Source: Lachnospiraceae bacterium G41
GTDB lineage: Bacteria > Bacillota > Clostridia > Lachnospirales > Lachnospiraceae
DNA: 64,000 nucleotides
Assembly: GCA_900100245.1 (NCBI GenBank)
Contig: FNEU01000008.1
Coordinates: forward strand, 1-64,000
Reading direction: 5' to 3'
In this document: piece by piece, positions 1 to 8,106 of the stretch
Position numbering within the stretch: position 1 is the stretch's first letter
Layout: each line of letters begins with the position of its first letter
Notes under the pieces: generated by a model
What the model saw: only the letters and a program-made list of their open reading frames with translations
Told to the model about the DNA's origin: nothing
Databases searched by the model: none
Program-made: the position numbers and the translations under genes

Positions 1-1
1 A

Positions 2-247
2 AACATCAGATTCAGACTTCGTATGTGTATTTGGAAGCATTGGAAAACTCCGCAGAATAGAGCTAAGAATTTGATGAAGCTGGACGTACCAAGATGGGCA
101 GCATATAAAATCGCCTATTGTGGAGACAGATATGCGAGACTCGCTCACAATGGATGGGTACAAAAGGCTATAAGTACAAAGAGACTAACCTCATTTGGAC
201 TAGTCTCAATGTTAGATTACTACACCGAAAGGTGTGTTACTTGTTAA
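2..247 (+). CDS. Group II intron-encoded reverse transcriptase/maturase, C-terminal fragment
   Basis: The frame is open from the window edge, so only the last 81 residues are visible. They match the end of bacterial group II intron maturases: an RLRMCIWKHWK stretch, then VPRWAAYKIA, LAHNGWVQKA and a terminal LTSFGLVSMLDYYTERCVTC. In this family the X/maturase and DNA-binding parts lie here and help the intron RNA splice and insert into DNA. The reverse transcriptase domain would lie left of the window. Intron domains V and VI follow directly on the same strand, which supports the call. It is the only accepted protein gene on the plus strand. Whether the complete protein is intact cannot be judged. 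Confidence 0.88.
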   Translation, partial: NIRFRLRMCIWKHWKTPQNRAKNLMKLDVPRWAAYKIAYCGDRYARLAHNGWVQKAISTKRLTSFGLVSMLDYYTERCVTC

Positions 248-254
248 GTTGATT

Positions 255-333
255 GAACCGCCGTGTACCGAACGGTACGCACGGTGGTGTGAGAGGTCGG
301 GAAAATTTATTTAAATTTTCCCTCCTACTCGAT
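255..333 (+). mobile_element. Group II intron 3' end: domains V and VI
   Basis: Positions 255-290 form the domain V hairpin: GAACCGCCGTG pairs with the CACGGTGGT side around the CCGAACGG tip. Positions 294-328 form domain VI, with GGGAAAATTT pairing to AAATTTTCCC and the CTCCTACTC segment that would hold the branch-point A. The intron probably ends at CTCGAT, about 333. It stops about ten bases before the xerD stop codon, in opposite orientation to xerD. The intron boundary is inferred from the usual AY 3' end and is not proven. Confidence 0.85.
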
Positions 334-342
334 TTTTAAAGA

Positions 343-1227
343 TTAGCTTCTCGGATGAGTCTTGTCATACACATCTCTTAAATGATTCTGTGTATTGTTA
401 AGATAAATCTGAGTAGTGGAAATATCGGAATGTCCGAGCATTTCCTGTACAGCTTTAAGTTCTGCACCGTTTTCCACAAGATGTGCTGCAAACGAATGTC
501 TTAATGTATGAGGTGTAATGTCGGCATCAATACCGGCCATTTTGGTATAACTCTTAATCAGTTTCCAAAAGCCCTGTCTGGACATCTGTGATCCTGAGCA
601 GTTCACAAAGAAATACTTGGATTCGTTGTTTTCAAGCAAAACGTCTCTCGAATTTAAAATATATTCGGTCATTGCATTATGGGCCTTGGTTCCGAACGGA
701 ATAAGCCTTTCTTTTTTCAAATCACGAATCTTAATAAAATCCATGTTTAAGTTAATGTCTGAATTTTCAAGAGAAATAAGTTCGCTGACTCTGATACCTG
801 TTGCATATAAAAGCTCAAGCATTGCCTTGTCTCGAATCTGCTTTGGAGTTTTACCCGAAGGCTGTTCAAGAAGCAAGGTTACTTCGTTCTTCGATAAAAT
901 GCTGGGCATTTTCTTTTCGATTTTAGGAGCCTTTAAATCTTTGGCTACATCATCAGTGACTACTTTAGAATATTGAAGAAAAGCAAATAATGCTTTTACG
1001 GAAGCTACACTTCTGGAAATAGAGGCATTTGCAAAGTTCTCTTCAAACATTGAATCAATGTATGCTTTAAGATCTTCAAACTTAACATCTTCCCATTTGT
1101 TAATGCCCTTATCCTTCAAATAGGAAACTACCTTAAGCAAATCCCTCTTATATGACATCTCAGTATTATTGGACGTTTTTTTCTTATTATGTATGTAATC
1201 TATAAACAGCTGAATCTGCTTTTCCAT
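343..1227 (-). CDS. xerD: Tyrosine site-specific recombinase XerD/XerC type
   Basis: Site-specific recombinase that, with a partner, resolves chromosome dimers at dif during division. The N-terminal SAM-like core-binding domain covers roughly residues 1-85 and the catalytic domain follows. The catalytic residues are visible: Arg in ATGIRVSEL, His and Arg in HTLRHSFAAH, His in LGHSDISTTQ and Tyr in TQIYLN. It ends in the family-typical DKTHPRS. I chose the ATG at 1227 because GGAAGG lies six bases upstream; a TTG four codons earlier has no such site. The 294-residue length is normal. XerD rather than XerC is favoured by the C-terminus, but the two are hard to separate. A group II intron lies just beyond the stop codon. 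Confidence 0.88.
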   Translation of the reverse strand: MEKQIQLFIDYIHNKKKTSNNTEMSYKRDLLKVVSYLKDKGINKWEDVKFEDLKAYIDSMFEENFANASISRSVASVKALFAFLQYSKVVTDDVAKDLKAPKIEKKMPSILSKNEVTLLLEQPSGKTPKQIRDKAMLELLYATGIRVSELISLENSDINLNMDFIKIRDLKKERLIPFGTKAHNAMTEYILNSRDVLLENNESKYFFVNCSGSQMSRQGFWKLIKSYTKMAGIDADITPHTLRHSFAAHLVENGAELKAVQEMLGHSDISTTQIYLNNTQNHLRDVYDKTHPRS

Positions 1228-1259
1228 AAGACCTTCCAAACCCCAATTTGTGTAAGAGG

Positions 1260-1325
1260 AGTCAACTAATTATGTTAATCGTTGACTGCATAAGTTATTA
1301 TATTAAAAACAGGTCAAAAAAGCAA
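1260..1325 (-). promoter_or_regulatory. xerD promoter with a downstream inverted repeat
   Basis: On the minus strand a -10 TATAAT (1297-1302) lies 17 bases from TTGCTT (1320-1325). Just downstream is the inverted repeat AGTCAAC (1260-1266) / GTTGACT (1281-1287), placed where an operator could act. The rest of the roughly 300-base gap up to 1528 is AT-rich. It holds a 78-codon plus-strand frame with no ribosome binding site that I do not accept, and I see nothing else in it. Confidence 0.5.
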
Positions 1326-1528
1326 TTAAAAAATGGAATTTATTTTGAAAAATTGCCTATTTTTAGGCACTTAAAAAGAGCGTTTCTATATCTAGAATCA
1401 GATAAAAGAATTATAACTATATATAGGAAAATGGACAAATTGAGATTTTTATGTCAATTAAAAACTGATATATTTTATTTATGAAAATCATTTATGTAAA
1501 TCATAAAATATTGACTCTTCAGGTCATC

Positions 1529-1559
1529 AAAAAAGCCACCTTTTTAGGATGGCTTTTTG
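1529..1559 (-). terminator. Rho-independent terminator after the aminotransferase gene
   Basis: AAAAAGCCA pairs with TGGCTTTTT around a short loop. Read on the minus strand the stem ends in a run of T residues just past the stop codon at 1565. The A-rich other flank makes it potentially bidirectional. Confidence 0.85.
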
Positions 1560-1564
1560 TATTT

Positions 1565-2854
1565 TTAATTAATTTCATCAAGATATTTTCTAACACTTAC
1601 AAGTTTTACTACCAGACAGAATATGTCAATTGCCTGTGAAAGTTCATCGATAGGCGGGAATGTAGGAGCAATTCTTATGTTTGAATCAAACGGATCCTTT
1701 TTATAAGGATATGTAGCTCCAGCTCCGGTCATTGTAACACCGGCTTCTTTACATCTTGCAATAATCTCTTTGGCGCATCCGTCAAGAGAATTGAAGGAAA
1801 TAAAGTAACCTCCGTGAGGATTGGTCCATGAACCGATTCCTAAACCGCCAAGTTCTTTTTCGAGTTTTTCCTGTACCATTTCGAATTTCGGTCTTAAAAT
1901 CTCGGCATGTTTCTTCATATGCTTCTTCATACCGTCGAAATTCTTAAAATATCTGACATGTCTTAACTGATTAAGCTTATCATGACCGATTGTCTGAATT
2001 GTAATAACACTCTTTATAAATTCAAGATTCTTCTTGGATGTACCAAGTGCTGCTATACCGCTACCGGGAAATGTGATTTTAGAGGTCGAACAGAATTTGT
2101 AAACCATATCGTCATTTCCGTTTTTGCAGCATTCTGCAAAGATTTCAAGGATATTATCCTGATTATCATCATATAAATGATGGATATTGTAAGCGTTGTC
2201 CCAGAAAATTCTGAAGTCTTCAGCTGCGGGCTTTAATGCGGCAAATCTTTTAACTACTTCATCCGAATAAGAAATACCTGTAGGATTTGCATATTTTGGT
2301 ACGCACCAGATACCTTTTACAGCAGGATCGTTGTTAACGTACTCTTCCACCATATCCATATCGGGACCATCTGCCTTCATGGGAATATTTATCATTTCAA
2401 TGCCAAACTGCTCTGTTATGGCAAAATGTCTGTCATAACCGGGTACGGGGCAAAGGAATTTAACCTTATCAAGCTTGCACCAAGGTGTTGAACCGCAAAC
2501 ACCGAGTATCATAGAGCGGCAAACCGTATCATACATGATATTAAGGCTCGAGTTACCAAAAACTATTACATTATCGGGAGAAATATTCATCATATCTCCC
2601 ATGAGTCTTCTGGCTTCTGTAATACCAAGAAGCTCACCATAGTTTCTGCAGTCAATGCCTGCTTCGGATTTAAACTCAGACATGGGATTTAATGTATTGA
2701 AGAAATCTGCTTCCATATCAAGCTGTTCAGCTCCGGGAAGACCTCTTGCCATGTTTAATTTAAGTCCTTTAGCTTTTAAATCCTCGTACTCATTAAGAAA
2801 CTCGTTTTTAAGTTCCATGAGCTCATCTTTTGTAAGTAAAGAGTATTCTTTCAT
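1565..2854 (-). CDS. PLP-dependent aminotransferase, aspartate aminotransferase-like (Aminotran_MocR family)
   Basis: Fold-type I aminotransferase of the group exemplified by corynebacterial AspT, which interconverts aspartate and oxaloacetate. Visible marks are the N-terminal NMARGLPGAEQLD, the cofactor-pocket NYGELLGITEARRL, CVPKYANPTGISYS, FWDNAYNIHHL, and the Schiff-base lysine in CSTSKITFPGSG. The C-terminal NIRIAPTFPP carries the substrate-carboxylate Arg. The 429-residue length fits the family. It has its own terminator, and a separate terminator divides it from the upstream rny, so it is probably monocistronic. The ribosome binding site before the chosen ATG is weak (GTGAGA). The exact substrate is inferred from family only. 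Confidence 0.82.
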   Translation of the reverse strand: MKEYSLLTKDELMELKNEFLNEYEDLKAKGLKLNMARGLPGAEQLDMEADFFNTLNPMSEFKSEAGIDCRNYGELLGITEARRLMGDMMNISPDNVIVFGNSSLNIMYDTVCRSMILGVCGSTPWCKLDKVKFLCPVPGYDRHFAITEQFGIEMINIPMKADGPDMDMVEEYVNNDPAVKGIWCVPKYANPTGISYSDEVVKRFAALKPAAEDFRIFWDNAYNIHHLYDDNQDNILEIFAECCKNGNDDMVYKFCSTSKITFPGSGIAALGTSKKNLEFIKSVITIQTIGHDKLNQLRHVRYFKNFDGMKKHMKKHAEILRPKFEMVQEKLEKELGGLGIGSWTNPHGGYFISFNSLDGCAKEIIARCKEAGVTMTGAGATYPYKKDPFDSNIRIAPTFPPIDELSQAIDIFCLVVKLVSVRKYLDEIN

Positions 2855-2964
2855 AAAATCTCACGTTTCTAACGAAACTACTCCTTTAAACATTAATCAT
2901 ACACGGTTTTTATTTTAATACTAGAAAAGCATTTCTTCAAGAAAAAATACAAGTTTTTTGCATC

Positions 2965-2994
2965 AAAAAACCCCTCGCTTTCGCAAGGGGTTTT
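2965..2994 (-). terminator. Rho-independent terminator after rny
   Basis: On the minus strand ACCCCTTGCG and CGAGGGGT form a GC-rich stem followed by TTTTTTG, directly past the rny stop codon at 2999. Confidence 0.9.
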
Positions 2995-2998
2995 AATT

Positions 2999-4564
2999 TT
3001 ACTTAGCATAATCAATAACTCTTGTTTCTCTGATGACATTAACTTTAACCTGACCGGGATATTTAAGTTCGTCCTCAATCTTCTTGGAAATGTCATGAGC
3101 AAGCAATACCATATCATCATCTGTGATTTTATCAGGTATTACCATAACACGTATTTCTCGTCCTGCATGAATAGCAAAAGATTTTTCAACGCCGTCAAAA
3201 TTGTTGGATAATTCTTCAAGTTCAGTAAGTCTCGTAGTATAAGCACCTAAGGTTTCTCTTCTGGCACCGGGTCTTGCTGCCGAAATAGCATCCGCAGCCT
3301 GAACAATACGAGCGATAAGAGAAGTAGGTTCTACATCACCATGGTGTGATTCAACCGCATTTATAACAATTGCGGGTTCATGATATTTACGGCAAAGCTC
3401 GGTACCGAGAGTAACATGAGTACCTTCCTGGTCGTGATCGACCGCTTTTCCAACATCATGAAGAAGTCCTGCTCTTCTGGCCATCTTTGCATCCAGACCG
3501 ATTTCTTCTGCAAGAAGACCTGCAATATGAGCAACTTCAATTGAATGCTTAAGTGCATTCTGACCGAAACTTGTACGGAAATGTAATTTGCCGAGGATTT
3601 TAATGAGTTCGGGATTAACTCCGTGAACACCTGCCTCAAGAGCAGCGTTCTCGCCTTCCTCTTTCATTATATTCTCGACTTCTTTCTGGGCCTTTTCAAC
3701 CGACTCTTCAATCTTAGCCGGATGAATTCTTCCGTCTAGGATAAGTTTTTCGAGAGCAATTCTCGCAACTTCTCTTCTTACGGCATCAAAGCCTGATAAA
3801 ACAACAGCTTCGGGAGTATCATCGATAATAAATTCAACACCCGTCATCTGTTCAAGGGTTCTGATGTTTCTGCCCTCACGTCCGATAATTCTTCCCTTCA
3901 TATCATCATTGGGAAGGTTTACAACGGAGATTGCCACGTCTGAAACATGATCTGCAGCGCAACGCTGGATGGCATTTACAACATACTCCTTGGCTTTCTG
4001 AGAACTCTCGTCCTTCACCTGGTTTTCCATTTCTTTAATCCGGACAGCTTTCTCGTGTTTCAAATCATCTTCAACAATTCTTAACAAATACTCTTTTGCT
4101 TCTTCAGAGGTATAACCTGAAATACGTTCAAGTTCTTTCAATCTTTGCTCGTTAAGTTTAGAAACGGATTCTTTTTCTTTAGCCAGTTCTGCTTCTTTTG
4201 AAGAAATTGCTGCTTCCTTACGCTCAATCTGTTCGAGCTTCTTGTCTACGCTTTCTTCTTTTTGCTGAACTCTTCTTTCACTTCTCTGAAGTTCAGCTCT
4301 GCGTTCCTTGTTCTCTTTTTCGATCTCATTTTTGTACTTTATTGATTCTTCCTTGATCTCAAGCAACCCTTCACGTTTCTTAGCTTCTGCTGTCTTTAAT
4401 GCTTCATCAAGAATTTCTCGAGCTTTTTCTTCGGCATTTCCGATTTTGCTCTTGATATTGTTCTTATAAACAAAATATGTGATCAGGACGGAAACAAGCG
4501 CAACAAGAATGGCAGTAATTAATATGGCAACAAGAAAAACAACCACACTAACTTGTCCAACCAT
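2999..4564 (-). CDS. rny: Ribonuclease Y
   Basis: Membrane-anchored endoribonuclease that starts mRNA decay in Firmicutes. An N-terminal transmembrane helix (about residues 5-30) is followed by a long charged coiled coil (about 35-200). Then come a KH domain with [15 protein letters not shown] and an HD domain with [10 protein letters not shown] and [12 protein letters not shown], whose His and Asp bind metal. Length 521 is standard. GGAGG precedes the ATG, and a TTGACA/TAAGAT promoter lies upstream. The recA-recX-rny order is conserved in Clostridia. A strong terminator follows. Confidence 0.97.
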   Translation of the reverse strand: MVGQVSVVVFLVAILITAILVALVSVLITYFVYKNNIKSKIGNAEEKAREILDEALKTAEAKKREGLLEIKEESIKYKNEIEKENKERRAELQRSERRVQQKEESVDKKLEQIERKEAAISSKEAELAKEKESVSKLNEQRLKELERISGYTSEEAKEYLLRIVEDDLKHEKAVRIKEMENQVKDESSQKAKEYVVNAIQRCAADHVSDVAISVVNLPNDDMKGRIIGREGRNIRTLEQMTGVEFIIDDTPEAVVLSGFDAVRREVARIALEKLILDGRIHPAKIEESVEKAQKEVENIMKEEGENAALEAGVHGVNPELIKILGKLHFRTSFGQNALKHSIEVAHIAGLLAEEIGLDAKMARRAGLLHDVGKAVDHDQEGTHVTLGTELCRKYHEPAIVINAVESHHGDVEPTSLIARIVQAADAISAARPGARRETLGAYTTRLTELEELSNNFDGVEKSFAIHAGREIRVMVIPDKITDDDMVLLAHDISKKIEDELKYPGQVKVNVIRETRVIDYAK

Positions 4565-4648
4565 TGATTGTCTTACCTCCTTATTAAGTTATCATTGTAC
4601 GGTATGTACAGGGCATAATAACCCCATATTTTAAATTACAACATTTAT

Positions 4649-4677
4649 ATCTTATATTGTTTAAAAAAATATGTCAA
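4649..4677 (-). promoter_or_regulatory. Sigma-A type promoter for rny
   Basis: TTGACA (4672-4677) and TAAGAT (4649-4654) are separated by exactly 17 bases on the minus strand, about 85 bases upstream of the rny start. The leader also contains a small TGTAC-GTACA palindrome near 4597. Confidence 0.7.
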
Positions 4678-4725
4678 GAATTATTGTAAACCAAAATGGC
4701 TTTTGAACCACAAAATAAAGTATTC

Positions 4726-5328
4726 TTAATCCTTCAAAGCACTATGAATTGAATCATAAGAAAAGCCCTTACCAAGAAGGTATCTAATCTGCCTTTGCTT
4801 ATCTTCAAAATCAGCTTTTTCAAAATCGTAATGTCTTTTCTCCAAAAGCTTTATGATTAACTCTTTTTCATCAGATAAGCAGCCTTCTTCAGATAATTCA
4901 GCATATATTCTTTCAGCCAGATTCATATCGACTCTTTTAGAAGATAACGCGACCATAATATCTCTTTTGCTCTTCTTTGAACTCTTGCCTTCTATAAAAC
5001 CTCTGATAAAACGCTCATCATTGATAAGTCTCTCCTGTTTGAGCCTTTCGATAACTGAATCAATAATATCTCCAGGATATAAATCTTCCCTTAGCTTGTC
5101 TTTTATCATGCCTTCAGTCATATCTCTGCCTGTAATAATCTTTAGGCTTCTGTCCAAAGCTCTTTTAGGCAGGATTTCGGTCATGATTTCATTGAAGATG
5201 TCCTCTTCAAGCTCACCTTCTTTAATATCATATTTCTTCAAATCACTTTTATATAAAGCAAAAGTTACTCCTTCTGCATCTATTTTGACTTTATTGGATT
5301 TAAAATCTGTTATACTTTTAATTTCCAT
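4726..5328 (-). CDS. recX: RecX regulatory protein
   Basis: RecX binds RecA filaments and modulates recombinase activity. The protein shows the family's repeated three-helix modules: around ALDRSLKIITGRDMTEG, then IDSVIERLKQERLINDERFIRGFI, then IRYLLGKGFSYDSI at the end. Length 200 fits Gram-positive RecX. It lies directly downstream of recA, separated by a terminator-like hairpin, so it is probably made by read-through from the SOS-controlled recA promoter. AGGAT precedes the ATG. The sequence family is divergent, and the neighbourhood adds confidence. Confidence 0.88.
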   Translation of the reverse strand: MEIKSITDFKSNKVKIDAEGVTFALYKSDLKKYDIKEGELEEDIFNEIMTEILPKRALDRSLKIITGRDMTEGMIKDKLREDLYPGDIIDSVIERLKQERLINDERFIRGFIEGKSSKKSKRDIMVALSSKRVDMNLAERIYAELSEEGCLSDEKELIIKLLEKRHYDFEKADFEDKQRQIRYLLGKGFSYDSIHSALKD

Positions 5329-5361
5329 ACAAAATATCCTGCATTATCCTTTTTCTAAACA

Positions 5362-5393
5362 AAAAAGCCCGAAACCATAAGATTTCGGGCTTG
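5362..5393 (-). terminator. Terminator/attenuator between recA and recX
   Basis: AAGCCCGAAA and TTTCGGGCTT form a perfect stem. On the minus strand it is followed by TTTTTTG. It lies between the recA stop and the recX start and would lower recX expression relative to recA. Confidence 0.85.
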
Positions 5394-5406
5394 GAAAGTT
5401 AACTAA

Positions 5407-6426
5407 TTATTTATCTGTTTCCGAAGGAACATCCTGAAGATTGAAATGTGTTCTTACAGCCTTTTCAACTTCGCTTAAAACTTCAGGGTTGTCCTGAAGG
5501 TAAATCTTGGCATTCTCTCTACCCTGTCCGATTTTATTGCCCTGGTAAGCATACCAAGCGCCGGATTTGTTAATAACATCAATCTCGGTAGCAAGATCAA
5601 GTAAGTCGCCTACAAAGGAAATGCCTTCCCCGAACATAATATCGAACTCTGCCTCTTTGAAAGGAGGAGCAACTTTATTCTTAACAATCTTGGCTCTGGT
5701 TCTGTTACCTACTACTTCGCCGTTAACCTTGATGGAATCAACCTTCTTTATTTCCATGCGAACGGATGAATAGAACTTAAGAGCATTACCGCCGGTAGTA
5801 ACCTGAGGATTGCCGTAAAATACGCCAACCTTTTCACGAAGCTGGTTGATAAATACTACGGTACAGTTTGTCTTTCCGATAGCACCTGTAAGTTTTCTTA
5901 AAGCCTGTGACATAAGTCTTGCCTGAAGACCTACATGAGCATCTCCCATATCTCCTTCAAGTTCTGCCTTGGGAACAAGTGCGGCAACTGAGTCAACAAC
6001 TACCAAATCAATAGCGCCGGAACGAACCATGGTCTCTGTTATCTCTAAAGCCTGTTCGCCGTTATCGGGCTGTGAAATATAGAGATTGTCAACATCAACG
6101 CCTATATTCTTGGCATATGCGGGATCAAGCGCATGCTCTGCATCAATAAATCCGCAAATACCGCCTCTTTTTTGAACTTCTGCAATCATATGAAGTGTAA
6201 CGGTTGTTTTACCTGAAGATTCAGGTCCGTAGATTTCTATTACACGGCCCTTGGGAATACCACCAAGACCTAATGCTATATCTAAGCTTATTGATCCTGT
6301 AGGAATGGTTTCTACATTCATCTGACTCGCAGGATCGCCAAGTTTCATAACGGCTCCTTTGCCGTATTGCTTCTCAATCTGTGTTAAAGCAGCTTCCAAC
6401 GCTTTAATCTTTTCTTCTCTTTCCAT
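5407..6426 (-). CDS. recA: Recombinase RecA
   Basis: ATP-dependent strand-exchange protein for homologous recombination and SOS induction. Walker [10 protein letters not shown], the [11 protein letters not shown] Walker B region, loop [21 protein letters not shown] (shown across two conserved blocks) and the [16 protein letters not shown] block are all present. The ATG at 6426 gives 339 residues and has GGAGG six bases upstream; a TTG four codons earlier is excluded by that site. The promoter carries two LexA boxes. Downstream are a terminator and recX. Nothing unusual was seen in the coding sequence. Confidence 0.98.
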   Translation of the reverse strand: MEREEKIKALEAALTQIEKQYGKGAVMKLGDPASQMNVETIPTGSISLDIALGLGGIPKGRVIEIYGPESSGKTTVTLHMIAEVQKRGGICGFIDAEHALDPAYAKNIGVDVDNLYISQPDNGEQALEITETMVRSGAIDLVVVDSVAALVPKAELEGDMGDAHVGLQARLMSQALRKLTGAIGKTNCTVVFINQLREKVGVFYGNPQVTTGGNALKFYSSVRMEIKKVDSIKVNGEVVGNRTRAKIVKNKVAPPFKEAEFDIMFGEGISFVGDLLDLATEIDVINKSGAWYAYQGNKIGQGRENAKIYLQDNPEVLSEVEKAVRTHFNLQDVPSETDK

Positions 6427-6439
6427 TTTAACCTCCAAT

Positions 6440-6453
6440 CAAACATACGTTCT
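6440..6453 (-). promoter_or_regulatory. LexA (SOS) box, promoter-distal
   Basis: On the minus strand this reads AGAACGTATGTTTG, one base from the Gram-positive consensus GAACnnnnGTTC core. It lies just downstream of the recA -10 element, where a bound repressor would block the start region. Confidence 0.75.
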
Positions 6454-6459
6454 GTTTTT

Positions 6460-6488
6460 AGTTTAACCCAAACATTTGTTCTTGTCAA
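6460..6488 (-). promoter_or_regulatory. recA promoter
   Basis: On the minus strand TTGACA (6483-6488) and TAAACT (6460-6465) are separated by 17 bases, about 35 bases upstream of the recA ATG. A LexA box fills the spacer. Confidence 0.8.
6469..6482 (-). promoter_or_regulatory. LexA (SOS) box in the recA promoter spacer
   Basis: On the minus strand this reads AGAACAAATGTTTG, again one base from a perfect GAACnnnnGTTC core. It lies between the -35 and -10 elements. The second box begins 29 bases away, close to three helical turns. Confidence 0.8.
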
Positions 6489-6520
6489 CAAAAAAATTAC
6501 ACAATCAAGCGCATCACTCC

Positions 6521-6583
6521 GTTTCATCTTTTATTTTTCATACGGGAAAAACTTAGAGAAGAATTCTCTAAATAAGATGAAAC
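6521..6583 (-). terminator. Terminator of the radical SAM gene inside a larger inverted repeat
   Basis: TTAGAGAA (6553-6560) and TTCTCTAA (6564-6571) form an 8-bp stem with a three-base loop. On the minus strand it is followed by GTTTTTCCC, a usable terminator. It is enclosed by a perfect 10-bp inverted repeat, GTTTCATCTT (6521-6530) and AAGATGAAAC (6574-6583). The outer arms are not needed for termination and are unexplained. Confidence 0.7.
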
Positions 6584-6605
6584 AATAGTAACATTGCAAT
6601 AGGGA

Positions 6606-7313
6606 TTATTCAATATCTTTTTTTATTTTACCAAGAAAATCTTCTTTATTCTTCTTTGCTGTATCGGATATTTCTTTTCTTGAGGAAGGATCAATATAAT
6701 TGAATACTTCAATGCCTTTAATTCCGATTTCCTGTAATGATTTTATATTATCCTCGTATTCTTTATCTTTATGGAAATTGGGAATAATCGGAACTCTCGC
6801 GATTATCTTTTCGGGTCCGACTTCTTTTAAAAGATATTTAAGATTATTTAAAAAATTATCGTAATCGGCCTTTGTGTACAATTCATATCTATCTTTATTC
6901 ATATCTTTGGTATCAACTATAAACAAATCAATCAGTCCGATTACTTTTTTAAGGTTTTCAAGCGGAACATTCAGGGATGATTCCATTGAAAACTTCCATC
7001 CCGTATCTTTGTATTTTTTTATAAAATTACTGATAAAATCAGCGTTTAAAAGAGGTTCTCCGCCGCCGAACATGACTCCTCCGCCGGTGGCAAGGAAATA
7101 GAGATTGTCGATTTTTAATTCATTGTATAAATCATCAATAGTATATGTTTTACCTTTGATGCTTCCGTCCCAGGTAAAAGGATTGATGCAGTAAGCACAT
7201 CTTAAGGGACAGCCCATAGAAACAACGAGGGTTGTTACGCCCTCGCCGTCTGTTTTTGTTCTTATTCTGCTGACTGAGACTAATTTAATAGTCTCTCCTT
7301 TGTTTTCACTCAT
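6606..7313 (-). CDS. Radical SAM enzyme, glycyl-radical-activase-like, in a pair with a Cys-motif protein
   Basis: The CPLRCAYC motif (Cys35, Cys39, Cys42) binds the 4Fe-4S cluster that cleaves S-adenosylmethionine. GGGVMFGGGEPLL (about 77-89) is the SAM-binding GGEP strand. Size (235 residues) and the GGGV-GGGEP arrangement resemble pyruvate formate-lyase activase without the ferredoxin insert. No glycyl radical enzyme lies in the window. The start is two bases after the stop of the upstream Cys-motif gene, so the two are almost certainly translated together, and the enzyme may modify that protein. A hairpin terminator follows. The family call is firm; the reaction and substrate are inference. 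Confidence 0.85.
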   Translation of the reverse strand: MSENKGETIKLVSVSRIRTKTDGEGVTTLVVSMGCPLRCAYCINPFTWDGSIKGKTYTIDDLYNELKIDNLYFLATGGGVMFGGGEPLLNADFISNFIKKYKDTGWKFSMESSLNVPLENLKKVIGLIDLFIVDTKDMNKDRYELYTKADYDNFLNNLKYLLKEVGPEKIIARVPIIPNFHKDKEYEDNIKSLQEIGIKGIEVFNYIDPSSRKEISDTAKKNKEDFLGKIKKDIE

Positions 7314-7315
7314 AT

Positions 7316-8002
7316 TTAGAATATCTCATCTATTGATATATTAAAATCATCTTCAGGATAGTATTCCAGGCCGCCTTCAAGTTCATAATCATCTTCGTAT
7401 TTCAAATAGTTATTTTCAACAACTATCGAAGAATCTTCTTCGTCGTCAGCATTTTCGGCATCTTCTGGGGTTTCGTCTGTTTCACAATCATCTTCGCAGT
7501 CATCATTTGCATTAAAATTGTTTTCTACAGATCCATCAGTTTCTACGCAAGTTTCGTCATCGCAACCGTCTGTGTTTTCGTCTTCCTCGGGATATATTTC
7601 CACAGGTAAAGGTTCTCCTCCAAGCTGTTCAACTGAAATATCACCTGCATAATCGGGAGCGACTGTAGTTGCACCGCCAAGTTCTTCTCCACCGCCGTTT
7701 CCGCCGTCAAAGATATTAGCAATCGGATCTACGATAGTATAAACAACATTCATGGGATTACATGCTGAAAATGTTGCTGCTATTCCTACAGAAACACCTG
7801 CGATGGCAACCTTCTTACCCGAAAGTCTTCTTTTCTCAAGTTCACTCTCTAGGTATCTTACTTCTGCTTCGCATTTGGGACATGTGCCTTTGCATTTACC
7901 TTTATGCTTGCATTCTTCAATTACATAATTAATATCGTTATTATCAGCTATCTGTTTGCGAATCTGCTTAAGAGCTTTACATTTTTCTTTTCCGTAATTC
8001 AT
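7316..8002 (-). CDS. Acidic Cys-motif protein with internal lipobox-like segment; candidate radical SAM partner
   Basis: I do not recognise a named function. Residues 1-60 are charged and hold Cys8 and the motif C-x5-C-x3-C-x2-C (Cys31, 37, 41, 44, ending GTCPKCEAEVRYLE). Residues 63-81 are a short hydrophobic segment after KK, ending in FSAC, which looks like a displaced signal/lipobox. Residues 82-110 are Gly-rich. The remainder is strongly acidic, with paired cysteines at 147/152 and 169/173. This leader-membrane-acidic-tail plan resembles a modified, exported precursor. Start is ATG with AGGAGG. The radical SAM gene follows at once. An iron-sulfur-binding or RiPP-like role is an inference. 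Confidence 0.7.
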   Translation of the reverse strand: MNYGKEKCKALKQIRKQIADNNDINYVIEECKHKGKCKGTCPKCEAEVRYLESELEKRRLSGKKVAIAGVSVGIAATFSACNPMNVVYTIVDPIANIFDGGNGGGEELGGATTVAPDYAGDISVEQLGGEPLPVEIYPEEDENTDGCDDETCVETDGSVENNFNANDDCEDDCETDETPEDAENADDEEDSSIVVENNYLKYEDDYELEGGLEYYPEDDFNISIDEIF

Positions 8003-8106
8003 ATCTGACCTCCTGAAAATCTTTTATGAGTTTTTCTGTTATCTGATTAATATACGAATCAGCAAAAAAGATTTATGGGATAATCATAAAATTTTTTATA
8101 AATGCT

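Noticed and set aside
1248-1484. Plus-strand 78-codon frame in the xerD upstream gap
   Set aside because: It has no ribosome binding site, a composition typical of AT-rich noncoding DNA, and it lies over the xerD promoter.
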